Positions 1 to 7,886 of a stretch of DNA of 39,798 nucleotides are shown here, in pieces (position 1 is the stretch's first letter; every line of letters starts with the position of its first letter). The stretch is taken from contig JAJZTH010000029.1 of NCBI GenBank assembly GCA_021849075.1, forward strand, positions 1-39,798, in the 5' to 3' direction. The notes beneath the pieces are model-generated. The model made no database searches. It was not told the DNA's origin and worked only from the letters and a program-made list of their open reading frames with translations. The DNA comes from Pseudomonadota bacterium. Lineage in GTDB: Bacteria; Pseudomonadota; Alphaproteobacteria; Sphingomonadales; Sphingomonadaceae. The position numbers and the translations under genes are program-made.

Positions 1-51
1 AATGCCAGTCCATGCCATTGATCACTCCATCTCTCGCAAGGACGGCGTGAA

Positions 52-252
52 TCATAACATGCTGGTATTGCTCAACAACTTTTGGATCGGGCTCTGACGC
101 CGGATAATTTCTGCGATGCCAAAGCCCAGCATCAAGCAGAGCTGATCCATAAGCATCGTCAGCACATACAAGCGAACGCGAAGACGATGCGTTCGAATCT
201 TGCGCGACGGATCGGGCGTGGAAACGAATTGGCTTACATCGCTCAGCATCAT
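52..252 (-). pseudogene. Truncated hydrophobic ORF, possible N-terminus of an exopolysaccharide sugar transferase
   Basis: A 66-residue ORF with a basic stretch (RKIRTHRLRVRLY) followed by one strongly hydrophobic segment (about residues 30-48). A GAGG box lies about 10 bases before the ATG. The layout resembles the start of sphingomonad undecaprenyl-phosphate sugar phosphotransferases, where a basic patch precedes the first membrane helix, but those proteins run to more than 400 residues. Here the frame stops at a TGA at 52-54. A second frame stays open from there to the window edge without obvious membrane character. It could be a frame-broken remnant, a sequencing frameshift, or a short real membrane protein. 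The neighbouring polysaccharide genes make a sugar transferase remnant plausible. Family assignment is inference. Confidence 0.3.
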
Positions 253-507
253 GGGAAATCGCCTCGCCCCTGCGGAAACATCATAGCGTCATTACGCCAC
301 AAGCATCCGGCACTTAGGTGTACGTGCCGGATTTGACTGAAATTTCCTCCGGCTTGCAAGTAGCTATTCTTGATCCTCTTGGGAAGGCGGAGATCAACCC
401 CAGTAACCCGGCTTTTGACAGATATGTTTCATAATCGGTCAATTGCGCGCAATGCGCGGCGAATGGACTGCCGTCATGATGAAAATGCTGCGTTTGCGTA
501 GTGGTGA
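253..507. other. Intergenic region, no gene seen
   Basis: No convincing coding frame, RNA gene or T-tailed terminator was found between the truncated ORF and the end of the GH5 gene. The base composition is less GC-rich than in the flanking genes. Confidence 0.5.
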
Positions 508-1593
508 TCAGTCGGTCGTGGTCGCAATGACGCTGGTGATGTCGGTGATCCAGCCGCTATTGTTGGACAGATGGAAAGTGTTGGTGAACGACCAGGCACA
601 ACTCTGAATACCGATAGACGCGAATGCATGGCTGATCGCGCCATAATAAGTTGCGCGCTGGCTGAGCGAGATATTCTGGATCGCGCCATATTCCCCGATG
701 AAGGGCACGCGACCGGTACGGCTCATATAATCGCGAACCGTCTGTAAATCCGCGTCCAGCCGCGCATAGTCTGCAGCGCTGCCAAAGGTGGCGCCCAGCG
801 GCGGCGTGGGTGTGATATAGTCCGCGCCCTGATGAGTGAAGTCGAAAGGATCATAATAATGGAATGTCGGCACGACATAGGGGTCATCCGGCATGGGCAT
901 GTCGCGCAGCGAATCGAGTTGTGAGGTGTTGCCGCCGCCGATGATGACCGGGCGGGCGAGATTGCTCTGCCGAATGGCGGCCAACGCCGGCTCATAAATG
1001 TCGGGCAAGGTCGCGTTTGTCAGCGCCTTGTTCGGTTCATTGAGCAGTTCGAACCAGACGCTACTGGGCGCATTGAAGAAGGTTTCCGCGATCTGGCGCC
1101 ACATCGCGACGAATCGATCCTTGTGGCCGGCGGGGTCATCCAGGATTTCGTCATAATGATGCATGTCGATGATGACGTTGAGGCCGGCGTCCGTGGCCCA
1201 TTGCGTCACTTGCCGCACGCGCTCCATGAAGCTGGCGTTGATGGTATAGGGCGGGCGGCTGTCGGCATGGCTGTAAAAGCGCACTGGCAGACGGACCGTT
1301 CTGAAACCTTCTGCCCTGATCATCGCGAAGTCGCTCTGCCTGATCCTGCGTCCGCCGCTTCCTTCAGTCTGCATTTCCAACTGGTTACCCATGTTAACGC
1401 ACTTGCCGACCGGCAGCGCCGGCCCTGTCGTGGGTCTTGCCGCTGCGATCGGGACATAGGGAAAGGTCGGTGTCGGCGTCGGCGTTGGAGTGGGGACGGG
1501 AAGCGGGGATGTTTCGGCGCCCGTCGTGGAGCCGCCGCCACAGCCAGCAACCAGCAGGCTGCCGGCCCATATCGTCAAAATTGTAGCGCGCAC
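508..1593 (-). CDS. Lipoprotein glycoside hydrolase family 5 (cellulase/endoglucanase-like)
   Basis: Predicted secreted, lipid-anchored glycosidase of 361 residues. The N-terminus is a signal peptide ending in a lipobox (LLVAGC, Cys18), then a Gly/Ser stretch and a PTPTPTPT linker (about 33-43), then the catalytic barrel. Clan GH-A/GH5 signatures are visible: FELLNEPN around Glu186 (acid/base), HYY near 245, and FIGEYGA with Glu301 (nucleophile). GH5 enzymes cleave beta-linked glucans, mannans or related chains; the exact substrate cannot be read here. The only in-frame start is a GTG at 1591-1593, directly after GGGGAAAT; an ATG two bases upstream runs into a stop. It is divergent from the glycosyltransferase gene with a 90-base gap. 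The setting suggests trimming or turnover of a self-made polysaccharide, but scavenging of external glucan is equally possible. Confidence 0.85.
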   Translation of the reverse strand: MRATILTIWAGSLLVAGCGGGSTTGAETSPLPVPTPTPTPTPTFPYVPIAAARPTTGPALPVGKCVNMGNQLEMQTEGSGGRRIRQSDFAMIRAEGFRTVRLPVRFYSHADSRPPYTINASFMERVRQVTQWATDAGLNVIIDMHHYDEILDDPAGHKDRFVAMWRQIAETFFNAPSSVWFELLNEPNKALTNATLPDIYEPALAAIRQSNLARPVIIGGGNTSQLDSLRDMPMPDDPYVVPTFHYYDPFDFTHQGADYITPTPPLGATFGSAADYARLDADLQTVRDYMSRTGRVPFIGEYGAIQNISLSQRATYYGAISHAFASIGIQSCAWSFTNTFHLSNNSGWITDITSVIATTTD

Positions 1594-1683
1594 ATTTCCC
1601 CGGATGGTCTGCAGATGCGTTCAAGCACCCTAGGCATTGACATGACAACCTTCTATGCTTTGGCATCTCAACGAGGGCAACGC

Positions 1684-2724
1684 ATGAATCCCATCGTATC
1701 GGTCATCATACCTGCCTATAATGCACAGGCGACGATTGCCGCAACCATCGGCTCCGTTCAGGTCCAGACCCTGAAAGACCTGGAAATTGTGGTCGTCGAT
1801 GATGGTTCGGTGGATGATACTCCCGGCATCGTCGCGCAAATGTGTGCCGCGGATTCGCGCATCCATCTGGTGTCTCAAGCCAATGCCGGCGTCGCGGCGG
1901 CGCGCAATGCCGCCATGGCCCGCGCGACCGGTCAGTTCATCGCGACGCTTGATTCCGATGATATCTGGCACCCGGAAAAGCTGGCCGTGCAGGTCAAGGC
2001 ACTGACCGAGGCGCCGGCGCATGCCGGCCTTGCCTATTGTTGGTATCGGCGGATCGACGCCAATGACCATGTTTTTCCTGGATCGTCCTCACCCCGGATC
2101 GAGGGGCCAGTGCTGCACCAGCATCTGGAGTGGAATTTTATTTCCAATGGCAGCGCGCCGATGATCCCCGCGGACCTGGCCCGATCGATCGGATATGACA
2201 CGCTGCTGTTGCAGGGGTGCGAGGATTATATGTTTCAGCTGCGGATCGCGCAGACGCATCGGTTCCTATGTATTCCAGCCTATCTGGTGGGCTATCGCTA
2301 TCGCCCCGACAGTTTGTCCCGCGCGACGGAGAATATGTTGCGCGGACATTTGCAAATGTACGGAGTGCTGGACGGCGAGATGCTGGGCAATAATGCGGCG
2401 CGCCAGGTCATTGCCTGGCGCAAGACCAAGTTGCTGGTCGAACTGTCGCGCAATCAGTTGAAAAAAGGAAATATCAGTGAAGCCTTGCGCGCTTTCGCCA
2501 GCGCGGTGAAAACAAGTCCGCGTCATGTGCCGGGATCGGTGCTGGTGGAAATCCGCAATGCACAGGCGATGTTCGCACCACCCAAGGCTCCATCCGCGCC
2601 GATGCGGCCCTTCCTGAGCTATGGGGTGACGGAGTCCGATGGCGCATGGGCGCCGCGTCGTTCGAAAGCCTATCTCGCCCGGCTTCGCAGGCTGGACTGG
2701 GCGGGGCAGGGCTTGCCGGGCTGA
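1684..2724 (+). CDS. Family 2 glycosyltransferase
   Basis: A 346-residue GT-A fold glycosyltransferase. The N-terminus VSVIIPAYNAQATI is the classic GT2 opening. It is followed by the nucleotide-binding VVVDDGSVDDT and the metal-binding DSDD (about residue 90). It would transfer a sugar from a nucleotide-sugar donor onto a growing polysaccharide or lipid-linked acceptor on the cytoplasmic side; donor and acceptor are unknown. No membrane helix is apparent. The start at 1684 is preferred because GAGGG precedes it by about 7 bases and it opens directly into the GT2 motif. An upstream in-frame ATG at 1642 would add 14 residues, and the frame extends still further without function. It lies beside a GH5 hydrolase and a UDP-sugar epimerase, as in exopolysaccharide loci. 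Confidence 0.88.
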   Translation: MNPIVSVIIPAYNAQATIAATIGSVQVQTLKDLEIVVVDDGSVDDTPGIVAQMCAADSRIHLVSQANAGVAAARNAAMARATGQFIATLDSDDIWHPEKLAVQVKALTEAPAHAGLAYCWYRRIDANDHVFPGSSSPRIEGPVLHQHLEWNFISNGSAPMIPADLARSIGYDTLLLQGCEDYMFQLRIAQTHRFLCIPAYLVGYRYRPDSLSRATENMLRGHLQMYGVLDGEMLGNNAARQVIAWRKTKLLVELSRNQLKKGNISEALRAFASAVKTSPRHVPGSVLVEIRNAQAMFAPPKAPSAPMRPFLSYGVTESDGAWAPRRSKAYLARLRRLDWAGQGLPG

Positions 2725-2734
2725 GGCAGAAAAA

Positions 2735-2766
2735 ATCGGGGTGGCGATTGTTTTCGCCACCCCGAT
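2735..2766 (-). terminator. Rho-independent terminator of the epimerase gene
   Basis: A perfect 13-bp inverted repeat (2735-2747 with 2754-2766) with a 6-base loop. On the minus strand it is followed by a T-run (complement of A2731-2735), so it ends the minus-strand epimerase transcript. The plus-strand side has no T-run, but the stem may also slow transcription coming from the glycosyltransferase. Confidence 0.85.
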
Positions 2767-2798
2767 GTTCATGAATTTTATGCCGTTTGCGTGTCGCT

Positions 2799-3788
2799 TC
2801 AACCGGTCAGGCGTACCGGATCAGGCGCGTCGGAACTGGCGCCGCCCATCAACGTGTCGCGGAACCATTCCAATGTGCGCCGCACGCCTTCCTCGTAGGA
2901 AATTTTGGCTTCCCAGCCCGGCAGAATCTGGCGGCAAAGCGTCAGGTCCGGGCGGCGGTTGGTGGGGTCCTGCGGGATGGGCGGACACATTTTGATGTAG
3001 GCGCCGGGCACGATTTCGGCGATGAATTTCGCCACGTCCAGCACGGAAATCTCACGATCATTGCCGACATTGAGCGGGCCGGGATAATCGATCTGGTCCA
3101 ACCAGAAATAGCGCTCCAGCGCATCGACGATGTCGTCGACATAGCCCCAGCTACGCGACTGGAGGCCATCGCCATAGACGGTGAGTTCGCCGCTGGTCAG
3201 CGCCTGGCTCAGGAAGTTGGACACGGCGCGTCCATCATCGGGGCGCGTGCGCGGGCCATAGACGTTGAACAAGCGGACGATGCGCAGGTCGATGCCGGCG
3301 GTGCGGCGCATTTCGAACAACAGCGATTCGGTGCAGCGCTTGCTTTCATCATAGGATGAGCGCGGCCCGGTGCAGTCCACCTGGCCCCGATAGCTTTCGG
3401 GCTGGGGCGTGATGAGGGGGTCGCCATATACTTCCGACGTCGACGCGAAGCTCATGCGGCCGCCCGGAACGATCATCTCGATCAGGTTGAGCGCGCCCAC
3501 AAGGTTCGCCTTAATCGTGCGCACCGGTTCACGCATGTACCAGGGCGGGGAAGCAGGTGAGGCCAGATGGATGATCTCGTCAAACTTTTCCGACGTGTGG
3601 AAATTTTCCACATCGCACCGTTCAAGGTGCATCCGCTGGTCGGAAATGTGCGCCAGATTCTCTTCCAGACCAGTCCAGAAATTGTCGACGATGATCAGCT
3701 TTTCCATGTCGCTGCGATTGAGCAGCCGATCAACGATATGAGAACCGATGAAACCGGCTCCTCCCGTTACGAGGACCTTCTTTCCCAT
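2799..3788 (-). CDS. NAD-dependent epimerase/decarboxylase, UDP-glucuronate decarboxylase (UXS)-like
   Basis: A 329-residue extended short-chain dehydrogenase/reductase. It has the Rossmann TGGAGFIGSH at the N-terminus, HLASPASPPWYMREPVRT (the UXS form of the substrate loop), SSYDESKR carrying the Tyr-x3-Lys catalytic pair, RLFNVYGPR, and SWGYVDD. This pattern fits UDP-glucuronate decarboxylases, which make UDP-xylose from UDP-glucuronate using bound NAD, better than it fits dTDP-glucose dehydratases. The start at 3788 gives MGKKVLVTGG directly, with GGGGGAAG about 9 bases upstream; a longer frame to 3848 lacks this support. It converges on the glycosyltransferase. It probably supplies a nucleotide sugar for surface polysaccharide. 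The exact product is inferred. Confidence 0.85.
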   Translation of the reverse strand: MGKKVLVTGGAGFIGSHIVDRLLNRSDMEKLIIVDNFWTGLEENLAHISDQRMHLERCDVENFHTSEKFDEIIHLASPASPPWYMREPVRTIKANLVGALNLIEMIVPGGRMSFASTSEVYGDPLITPQPESYRGQVDCTGPRSSYDESKRCTESLLFEMRRTAGIDLRIVRLFNVYGPRTRPDDGRAVSNFLSQALTSGELTVYGDGLQSRSWGYVDDIVDALERYFWLDQIDYPGPLNVGNDREISVLDVAKFIAEIVPGAYIKMCPPIPQDPTNRRPDLTLCRQILPGWEAKISYEEGVRRTLEWFRDTLMGGASSDAPDPVRLTG

Positions 3789-3997
3789 ATGATCGCTTCC
3801 CCCATCCAGAATTGCGTTCCATCCCCCGAGAATGTGGAGCGCCCACATGCAAAGAAGAGTTCCTTAAAACCCCGTCATCGCGCATGTTGATGGATCAAGG
3901 GACAACTTGATTATCCATCCCACTGTGGCGACATTTCAAGAATTCGTAAGATATTTGGAAACAATCACGCTTGCAAAGAGAATTTTGTGCGTTTGCG

Positions 3998-4005
3998 CTG
4001 TTGTA
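3998..4005 (+). repeat. IS target-site duplication, left copy
   Basis: CTGTTGTA directly abuts the left inverted repeat of the insertion element. The identical 8-mer occurs at 5432-5439 next to the right inverted repeat. Eight bases is the usual duplication length for IS256-family elements. Confidence 0.85.
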
Positions 4006-4030
4006 GATCGTGTCCCAACCCGTGGTGTAG
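4006..4030 (+). repeat. IS terminal inverted repeat, left
   Basis: Starts GATCGTGTCCC and ends GTGGTGTAG. It pairs with the right end of the element. Confidence 0.85.
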
Positions 4031-4075
4031 GTTCGCCGGCATAGCCATAGCGATCTCCGGCGAGAGCCGGGTTGA

Positions 4076-5275
4076 TCATGCTGCCATAGGCGGCAGCGTG
4101 ACGAGCGGATCATCGCCGATTTGGGCGACGCTTTCCAGTGTCATGTAGCGGGAGCGCTGGACCGCCCATTCGTCATTCTGTTCCAGCAGGATAGCGCCCA
4201 CAAGGCGGGTGATAGCATCCTCATTGGGGAAGATGCCGACGACTTCGGTTCGTCGCTTGATTTCGCCATTGAGGCGTTCGAGTGGATTTGTGCTGTGTAA
4301 CTTCGTGCGATGCTGCGGCGGGAAGGACATGTAGGCGAGCACGTCCGGCTCGGCGTCGTCCATCAGCTTGGCGAGCTTGGGCACCGCTGGCCGGAGCTGA
4401 TCAGCCACCTTGCGCCACTGGATCGAGGCAGCCTCGGCGGTTTCCTGCGCATAAGCGGTGGCGATCAGCGCGGACACGACACGGTTCCGGCTCCTCCCGG
4501 CATGGGCAATGGCGTTACGGGCAAAATGCACCCGGCAGCGCTGCCAGGTGGCGTTGAAGACGCGCGATACCGCTGCCTTGATGCCTTCATGCGCGTCAGA
4601 GATGACAAGCTTCACTCCGCGCAGGCCCCGCCGCGCCAGATTGCGCAGGAAGTCGGTCCAGAAGGTTTCGGCTTCCGATGCGCCGATTGCCATGCCCAGT
4701 ACCTCGCGGCGACCATCGCTGTTGACGCCGACCGCTATGGTGACCGCTACCGAGACGATCCGGCCAGCCTGCCGCACCTTGAGGTAGGTGGCATCGACCC
4801 AGAGATAGGGCCAGTCGCCTTCGATGGGGCGATCAAGAAAGGCTTTCACCCGCTGGTCGATCTCCTGGCACAGCCGGCTCACCTGGCTCTTGGAGATGCC
4901 GCTCATACCGAGCGCCTTGACCAGATCATCGACGGAGCGCGTCGAGATGCCCTGGATATATGCCTCCTGGATCACCGCCGTCAGTGCCTTCTCCGCAAGC
5001 CGGCGGGGTTCCAGGAAACCGGGGAAGTAGCTGCCGGTGCGCAGCTTGGGGATGCGCAGCTCTACCGTCCCCGCGCGCGTCTCCCAGTCCCGATCGCGGT
5101 AACCATTGCGCTGCGCCTGCCGCTCCGCGCTCTTCTCGCCATAAGCGGCGCCCGTCAGCCCACCGACCTCAAGTTCCATCAGCCGCTGCGCGGCAAAGCC
5201 GATCATCTCACGCAGAAAATCGCTGTCGGCACTCTTTCCCAGCAGGGCCTGAACGTCCATCATCTCCTTGGTCAT
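4076..5275 (-). CDS. IS256-family (mutator-type) transposase
   Basis: A 399-residue DDE transposase that would cut and join the ends of the surrounding element. The catalytic triad can be placed at Asp161 (in LWVDATY), Asp227 (in VISDAHEG) and Glu333 (in [15 protein letters not shown]). That spacing and the C/HxxH-like segment CRVHFARN are typical of the IS256/MULE superfamily. The start at 5275 ([12 protein letters not shown]) is chosen because GGAG lies 6-7 bases upstream; the frame runs open 11 codons further. No frameshift or internal stop is seen, so the enzyme is probably functional. The stop at 4076 lies 46 bases inside the left inverted repeat. Confidence 0.93.
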   Translation of the reverse strand: MTKEMMDVQALLGKSADSDFLREMIGFAAQRLMELEVGGLTGAAYGEKSAERQAQRNGYRDRDWETRAGTVELRIPKLRTGSYFPGFLEPRRLAEKALTAVIQEAYIQGISTRSVDDLVKALGMSGISKSQVSRLCQEIDQRVKAFLDRPIEGDWPYLWVDATYLKVRQAGRIVSVAVTIAVGVNSDGRREVLGMAIGASEAETFWTDFLRNLARRGLRGVKLVISDAHEGIKAAVSRVFNATWQRCRVHFARNAIAHAGRSRNRVVSALIATAYAQETAEAASIQWRKVADQLRPAVPKLAKLMDDAEPDVLAYMSFPPQHRTKLHSTNPLERLNGEIKRRTEVVGIFPNEDAITRLVGAILLEQNDEWAVQRSRYMTLESVAQIGDDPLVTLPPMAA

Positions 5276-5406
5276 CGGGATCTCCATAGCTTGAGTCTCG
5301 CAACCCAAATCTATCCGAGATCTCCGATGGCCACCCGCGAAACTGACCGGCCGCTACTGCGCTTATTCGATGAGCGCGCGTCCGGTCAGCTTCGCTAACC
5401 GTCGAG

Positions 5407-5431
5407 CTACACCATCACCGGGGACACGACC
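5407..5431 (-). repeat. IS terminal inverted repeat, right
   Basis: Read on the minus strand it starts GGTCGTGTCCCC and ends ATGGTGTAG. It matches the left repeat at 18 of 25 positions. Confidence 0.85.
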
Positions 5432-5439
5432 CTGTTGTA
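5432..5439 (+). repeat. IS target-site duplication, right copy
   Basis: CTGTTGTA, identical to 3998-4005 on the other side of the element. Confidence 0.85.
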
Positions 5440-5689
5440 CGGTTTTGGGGCAATTCGACGACGCTTCCCTAACCGATGAATTTGGTTCGTATACGGAACA
5501 ATGTTTGCGATAGGGTAAAAGTATAGTCTGGTGCTTGGGGGTGATGGCGAACCTGCGTAGGGTTCGTACATGCTGGTCGATTACAGCAGTTGATGTTGCA
5601 ATGCAGCGCAATGGTGAAGTCCCAGCGTATCGCGATGGAAAAAACCATCCCGATTGCAGGTGTCGACTTAACGGCTCGCCATTGTAGGA

Positions 5690-5769
<80 letters not shown>

Positions 5770-5781
5770 AACGGAGTGCGG

Positions 5782-5810
5782 CCTTAGCGGGGGAAGGCGC
5801 GCGCCGTCAA
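5782..5810 (-). promoter_or_regulatory. Sigma-70 type promoter of tRNA-Pro
   Basis: On the minus strand, -35 TTGACG (5810-5805), a 17-base spacer and -10 CTAAGG (5787-5782), placed 12 bases before the mature tRNA 5' end. Spacing is optimal and the -35 box is one base off consensus. Confidence 0.7.
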
Positions 5811-5825
5811 TTGGCAATCACGGCT

Positions 5826-5903
5826 TTAGTGGAAGAAAAGCCACAATAGCAGGATGATGGGGATGGGTACGCCCAGCAGCCACAACAATATGCCTTTGCC
5901 CAT
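5826..5903 (-). CDS. 25-residue single-span membrane miniprotein
   Basis: A very short gene encoding MGKGILLWLLGVPIPIILLL plus WLFFH. It is almost entirely one hydrophobic helix containing a central GVPIPI kink. Evidence that it is real: an excellent Shine-Dalgarno AAGGAG 7 bases before the ATG, and a sequence pattern (MGKG, LLG-PIPIILLLWLF) that I recognise from many tiny unannotated proteobacterial ORFs. The function is unknown. It lies alone between tRNA-Pro and the terminator of the lipoprotein gene, with its own ribosome site. It would insert in the inner membrane with only a few residues exposed on either side. Confidence 0.7.
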   Translation of the reverse strand: MGKGILLWLLGVPIPIILLLWLFFH

Positions 5904-5981
5904 GATCCTTCTCCTTTGATATCTGGAGAAGAAACGGCCGCAATGGACCTGATGTTCCACGATCTGCGAAGCGCAAACGCG

Positions 5982-6013
5982 AAAAGGGCGGGCCGCACGA
6001 ATGCGGCCCGCCC
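5982..6013 (-). terminator. Strong rho-independent terminator of the lipoprotein gene
   Basis: A perfect 12-bp GC-rich stem (5986-5997 with 6002-6013) with, on the minus strand, a TTCG tetraloop followed by TTTT. It lies 26 bases past the stop of the Ala-rich lipoprotein gene, as expected for a strongly expressed monocistronic message. Confidence 0.93.
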
Positions 6014-6039
6014 TTCGGAAAATCTCGCCTGAGCGAAGA

Positions 6040-6252
6040 TTACTTCGCGTTCGCGGCGTTCTCGGCAACGTTGGCGGCGTTAGCAGCTTCGTTGGCGGCG
6101 TTCGCAGCGTTGTCAGCAGCGTTGGCGGCGTTTTCGACAACGTTTTCGACGACGGCGTTCGAAGCGTTCGCGGTTTCGTTGGCCGGCTTCTCACCGCAAG
6201 CGGCGAGGGCCATCAGGCTGGCCGAAGCGAAAACAACAGCGATCTTCTTCAT
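6040..6252 (-). CDS. Small Ala/Asn-rich lipoprotein with alanine-zipper coiled coil (Lpp-like architecture)
   Basis: A 70-residue precursor. The signal peptide MKKIAVVFASASLMALAAC ends in a lipobox with Cys19, giving a 52-residue mature lipoprotein. From about residue 35 to 67 the sequence is a near-perfect heptad repeat. Positions 35, 42, 49, 56, 63 and 38, 45, 52, 59, 66 are all Val or Ala, with Asn/Glu/Asp on the outer faces. The protein ends in Lys70. This combination (short lipid-anchored helix, Ala-rich heptads, C-terminal Lys) is the architecture of Braun's Lpp, though there is no sequence identity to claim. Lpp is joined to peptidoglycan through its terminal Lys. The start is the ATG at 6252; an upstream ATG at 6273 would spoil the signal peptide. 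A strong terminator follows. The Lpp-like role is inference. Confidence 0.85.
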   Translation of the reverse strand: MKKIAVVFASASLMALAACGEKPANETANASNAVVENVVENAANAADNAANAANEAANAANVAENAANAK

Positions 6253-6409
6253 TGTGTACGGCTCCCATAGCATTATGCCGCGTCTGGCACGTTACAAATG
6301 TGACCCTACGCGAGCGACCCGCATTAACGTGTGCGTTGCACAAATCAATGCTTTTCTGCGCCGGTGAAACGACGGAATCACGCGACGGAATGTTGTCTAC
6401 AATAAAAGT

Positions 6410-7783
6410 TCAGTTAACGCCCAATGTTTCTGGGGCATTTGCGGCAAGGTTCAGCGTCACCGCCCAGGCGGCGACATTCTGGCGCAACTGCGCCGGATCG
6501 ACCTTGTCCAGCGTATCGTCGGGCGTGTGGTGAATGTCGAAATAGCGGGTGCCATCCTGTTGCAGGTCGATCACCGGAACGCCAGCTTCCACAAGGGGTT
6601 CGATATCCGATCCGCCATGCGCCTTGTCGCGACTGGGCACGATTCCAAGGGGAGCGAGGGCGGCGCCGATCCGCGCAGACAGCGCTTCCTGTCCGGCTGG
6701 CAGGGTGAAGTCGGCCCGCCACACCTTGTCGGCGCCGAAGTCGGATTCCATCACCAGCGCATGTGGCTCCTTGCCATGAGCGGCGAAATAGGCGCGGCCG
6801 CCGTCGCCGCCGACTTCCTCCGCACCCGCGAACAGGACGCGAATGGTGCGGCGTGGCTTGCCAGCCTTGCCGACATGCAATGCAGCGGCGGCAACAATGC
6901 CACAGCCCGACGCATCGTCGATCGCGCCGGTGCCCTGATCCCAGCTATCGAGATGACAGGCGGCGACGATGACGCCCGCCTTGGGATCGCTGCCGGGAAT
7001 TTCGGCGATGACATTGCCCGATGGCTGATCCTTCAGCGTCTTCGACACAGCGGTCAGATGCACGCGCACGGGCTTGCCGCGCGCGACCACGCGGGCGAGC
7101 TGTTCGGCGTCGGGCACGCTCAGCGCCACGGCCGGGATGGGCGTCACGCCATCGGCCCACATCTGTACGCCGGTATGAGCGATGCGATGATGATCGGTGC
7201 CGATAGACTTCACGAGAATGCCGATCGCGCCTTTCTTCGCGGCGATGCTGGGGCCTTGCCGGCGCGCGGCGCCATAATAGCCATAGCCAGAACCATCTTG
7301 GGCGGCGACCATGTCATGACTGACGAAGACGATCTTGCCCTTCACGCTGGCGTCGGGGGCGGCCTGAAGATCGGCGATGGAGGGGAAATAGACGATCTCG
7401 CCTTCAATGCCTTGCTCAGGCGTCGTGCCGCTGTTGCCTAGCGCGGCGATCACCAGATTCTGCGGGAAGGGGCTGACGATATGCGCTTCGTCGCGCACCC
7501 GTTCCCACACCGGCATAATATAAGGTTCGGCGCGGACGTTGGAAAAACCCAGGGCTTTGAGCTTGGCGACGGACCAGTCGCGCGCCAGCGCTTCGCGCGC
7601 TGTGCCGGCGGGGCGCGGCCCGACTTCGGTCGTCAGCCCTTCAGTGATGGACCAGGCGACATCGTCCTTCAGCGCCGCTTCGCGAATCGCGGCGTCGCTT
7701 GCGGGCGCTGCATAAGAGAGAGCGGGGCTGAGAATGCTGCCAAGGAACAGGGCGGCCAGCGTGCCCGATCGGATTTTCTGCAT
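6410..7783 (-). CDS. Secreted M28-family zinc metallopeptidase
   Basis: A 457-residue exported peptidase. The signal peptide covers about residues 1-25 (cleavage near SYA/AP). A protease-associated type insert spans roughly 110-240. The M28 core follows, with the di-zinc ligands readable: His277 in CHLDSW, Asp289/290 in GAIDDASG, the catalytic AGAEEVG (Glu322/323), ESDFGA (Asp348), and the final His in DIHHTPDDTLD (about 418-419). M28 enzymes are co-catalytic aminopeptidases or carboxypeptidases; this one resembles the periplasmic/secreted M28 hydrolases carrying a PA domain. Substrate is unknown. The ribosome site before the ATG is weak. It is transcribed alone, divergent from ettA. Confidence 0.9.
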   Translation of the reverse strand: MQKIRSGTLAALFLGSILSPALSYAAPASDAAIREAALKDDVAWSITEGLTTEVGPRPAGTAREALARDWSVAKLKALGFSNVRAEPYIMPVWERVRDEAHIVSPFPQNLVIAALGNSGTTPEQGIEGEIVYFPSIADLQAAPDASVKGKIVFVSHDMVAAQDGSGYGYYGAARRQGPSIAAKKGAIGILVKSIGTDHHRIAHTGVQMWADGVTPIPAVALSVPDAEQLARVVARGKPVRVHLTAVSKTLKDQPSGNVIAEIPGSDPKAGVIVAACHLDSWDQGTGAIDDASGCGIVAAAALHVGKAGKPRRTIRVLFAGAEEVGGDGGRAYFAAHGKEPHALVMESDFGADKVWRADFTLPAGQEALSARIGAALAPLGIVPSRDKAHGGSDIEPLVEAGVPVIDLQQDGTRYFDIHHTPDDTLDKVDPAQLRQNVAAWAVTLNLAANAPETLGVN

Positions 7784-7886
7784 GGATGAAGGCGTAGCGA
7801 GCCATCACCCATTTGCCAATGGCTTCCGCCTCCGCTAACTCCGCCCCGATTTCTCAACGTCTGATTTTTCGGAGCTGCGCGAACCC

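Larger units (their letters stand above)
4006..5431 (-). mobile_element. Complete IS256-family insertion sequence (1426 bp)
   Basis: The element is bounded by imperfect 25-bp terminal inverted repeats: 4006-4030 against the complement of 5407-5431, 18 of 25 matching. The outer part TCGTGTCCC and the inner part TGGTGTAG are identical. An exact 8-bp direct repeat CTGTTGTA flanks it. It encodes one intact transposase on the minus strand. Length, repeat size and duplication length all fit the IS256 family. It inserted in the space between the epimerase promoter side and tRNA-Pro, and breaks no recognisable gene. Matching target duplications with an intact transposase suggest a fairly recent and possibly still mobile insertion. 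Confidence 0.93.

Noticed and set aside
1123..1683. N-terminal extension of the glycosyltransferase frame
   Set aside because: Overlaps the GH5 gene antisense and precedes the GT2 start and its ribosome site.
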